From assembly GCA_035532275.1 (NCBI GenBank), contig DATKRG010000269.1, forward strand, positions 9,855 through 73,854: DNA of 64,000 nt. The letters run 5' to 3'. The stretch's first letter is position 1, and every line of letters starts with the position of its first letter. Below, in pieces: positions 62,932 through 64,000 of the stretch. The notes below the pieces were generated by a model. It saw nothing but the letters and a program-made list of their open reading frames with translations, was not told where the DNA came from and made no database searches. A program made the translations under genes and the position numbers. This DNA is from UBA9676 sp035532275. GTDB lineage: Bacteria; Actinomycetota; Actinomycetes; Streptosporangiales; Streptosporangiaceae.

Positions 62932-64000
62932 TCAGAACCTGCGGTAGTCGCGGACGGGATTGCGCGGGCCCCGGCGCGGCGGTCCCAGCCCGCTGAGCGT
63001 CACCAGCCGGGCGACCCGGTGCCGGTGCCCCGGGAACGGCGCGAGCAGCTCCAGCATCCCGGCGTCGTCCACCTTCCGCCCGGCCAGCGCCCAGCCGACC
63101 ATCCCCGGCAGGTGGTAGTCGCCGACCGAGACCGCGTCGGCGTCGCCGCAGGCCCGCTGGCGGACCTCGGCGGAGGTCCAGGGGCCGATCCCGGGCAGGG
63201 ACCGCAGCCGCAGATCAGCTTCGGCCGGGCTCATCGCCACGATCTCCTCCAGCCGCGCGGCGACCCGGGCGGCGCCCACGATCGTCTTGGCGCGGACTCC
63301 CTCCACGCCCGCCCGGTGCCACTCCCAGGACGGGATCATCGCCCAGACCCGGGCGGGCGGGAACACCCGCATCCCCGCCGGGGCCGGCCCCGGCGGCCGG
63401 TCGCCGAACCTGAGCAGGAGCAGCCGCCACGCCCGCCGTGCCTCGGCCCCGACCACCTTCTGCTCCAGCACGGCGGGGACGAGCGCCTCAAGCACCCGGC
63501 CCGACCGGCCGATCCGGAGCCCGGGATGCCGCCGGTCCATCTCGGCCACCAGCGGATGAGCGGGCAGGAACCCGCTGCGGTCGTCGTCGTTGCCGAGCAG
63601 GCCCGGCAATGCGGCCAGCAGCCAGCGCGCGCCCGGCCCCCAGGCCTGGGCATGGGCCGGCAGGCCGCCGCCGTGCCCGTGGCCCGTGGCCGCCGGGCTG
63701 GCCGTGATCCGCAGTGTCCCCGGGCCGTCCGGGGTCAGCGACGTCCGCCACACCGCGCCGGAGGCATCGATCCGGAATGCCGGGTCACCGGCCCCGCGCC
63801 GGTGCACTCTGACGGTCCCGGCCAGATCCAGCTGGAACGGCGCCTGCCAGTGCCGGGTGAGGGCGCCGTCCGGGCCCGCTCCTGCCCCGGCCGCCGCACG
63901 GTCTCCCTGGGCCACCAGACGGTCTCCTGCGGCCGCCAGGCCGTCTCCCAGGGCCGCCGGGACGTCTCCCAGGGCCGCCGGGACGTCTCCCAGGGCCGCC
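62932..64000 (-). CDS. DNA-3-methyladenine glycosylase-like HhH-GPD protein (5' end beyond the window)
   Basis: A base-excision enzyme of the AlkA/HhH-GPD superfamily. The helix-hairpin-helix LRSLPGIGPWTSAEV is followed by ACGDADAVSVGDYHLP, where the Asp of VGDYH is the likely catalytic residue. Before it are VLEALVPAVLEQKVVGAEARRAWRLLLLRFG and EGVRAKTIVGAARVA. The N-terminal part (HWQAPFQLDLAGTVRVHRRGAGDPAF) fits the AlkA-type N-domain. A GTG at 63915 could start a 327-residue protein, but the frame stays open to the window edge through an in-frame 21-bp repeat (AALGDVP units), so the true start may lie outside. It faces the MarR operon. Confidence 0.82.
   Translation of the reverse strand, partial: AALGDVPAALGDVPAALGDGLAAAGDRLVAQGDRAAAGAGAGPDGALTRHWQAPFQLDLAGTVRVHRRGAGDPAFRIDASGAVWRTSLTPDGPGTLRITASPAATGHGHGGGLPAHAQAWGPGARWLLAALPGLLGNDDDRSGFLPAHPLVAEMDRRHPGLRIGRSGRVLEALVPAVLEQKVVGAEARRAWRLLLLRFGDRPPGPAPAGMRVFPPARVWAMIPSWEWHRAGVEGVRAKTIVGAARVAARLEEIVAMSPAEADLRLRSLPGIGPWTSAEVRQRACGDADAVSVGDYHLPGMVGWALAGRKVDDAGMLELLAPFPGHRHRVARLVTLSGLGPPRRGPRNPVRDYRRF
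63905..64000 (-). repeat. 21-bp tandem repeat encoding heptapeptides, running off the window
   Basis: At least four units of 21 bp are visible. The two nearest the edge are identical (GGCCGCCGGGACGTCTCCCAG) and those nearer the gene diverge progressively. In the glycosylase frame they read AALGDVP, AALGDVP, AALGDGL, AAAGDRL and VAQGDRA. The array continues past base 64000. Confidence 0.85.

Noticed and set aside
63905..64000. Tandem repeat as a CRISPR start
   Set aside because: The units are directly abutting 21-mers without spacers and stay in the glycosylase reading frame.

Overview
The window is a piece of chromosome from a very GC-rich actinomycete. Third codon positions are almost all G or C, GTG starts are common, many genes overlap by four bases (ATGA or GTGA), and the gene content is typical of Actinomycetota: AdnAB, MtrAB-LpqB, WhiB, coenzyme F420 synthesis, MoeZ and mycosin-like protease. 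Gene order recalls two known chromosomal neighbourhoods: the mycobacterial nudC-adnB-adnA-ATL-moeZ stretch, and the block shared by mycobacteria and Streptomyces that runs secA - response regulator - hpf - lpqB - mtrB - mtrA ... sahH ... SIS/Trm112/manB - DUF3499 - whiB2 - fbiA - fbiB. No species can be named from sequence alone. I saw no rRNA, tRNA, insertion sequence, prophage or CRISPR array. This is mostly core chromosome with local oddities.

Layout. 1-15 kb: the tail of a probable F420-dependent oxidoreductase, then nudC and an M20 dipeptidase (minus strand), a GT87-like membrane protein and an orphan PAS histidine kinase (plus), the AdnA/AdnB helicase-nuclease pair (minus), an ArsR-SRPBCC pair, and a decayed permuted ATP-grasp gene. 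15-24 kb: a membrane protein / mycosin-like protease / alkyltransferase-like operon, moeZ, an Rv3235-family protein, secA, a small membrane protein and a YcaQ-type DNA glycosylase. 24.8-32.5 kb (minus): LuxR-type response regulator, ribosome hibernation factor, the LpqB-MtrB-MtrA signalling system, and mtnA. 32.7-38.4 kb: a tightly coupled five-gene operon (GPDPase-type membrane protein, DUF4129, DUF4350, MoxR ATPase, DUF58). 38.4-41.6 kb: SpoIIM-like, RDD and flippase-like membrane proteins. 41.6-44.4 kb: two adjacent SAH-hydrolase paralogues. 44.5-56.5 kb: MerR, CDF transporter, SIS isomerase, Trm112, phosphomannomutase, DUF3499, degenerate metallopeptidase, DUF5719, a giant glycosyltransferase and WhiB2. 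56.8-61.9 kb: fbiA-fbiB facing fbiC, which supplies most of coenzyme F420 synthesis. 62-64 kb: MarR with a partner protein, and an AlkA-like glycosylase that runs off the window.

How the genes fit together. Several groups concern DNA repair (AdnAB, ATL, YcaQ-like, AlkA-like), envelope homeostasis (MtrAB-LpqB, SecA, MoxR/DUF58, SIS-ManB, GT2/DUF5719, WhiB2), the methyl cycle (MtnA, SahH and its paralogue) and F420 metabolism. The most notable observations are a 14-bp triplication that makes a relay of overlapping stop/start codons before DUF4350; an archaeal-type SAH hydrolase paralogue (HxTxE motif) directly downstream of normal SahH; a 58-nt element present twice at convergent gene ends, one copy supplying the C-terminus of the ATL protein; a probable ATC start codon for the PAS kinase; and many genes whose start codon sits 6-9 nt from a TAnnnT box, as expected for leaderless mRNAs.
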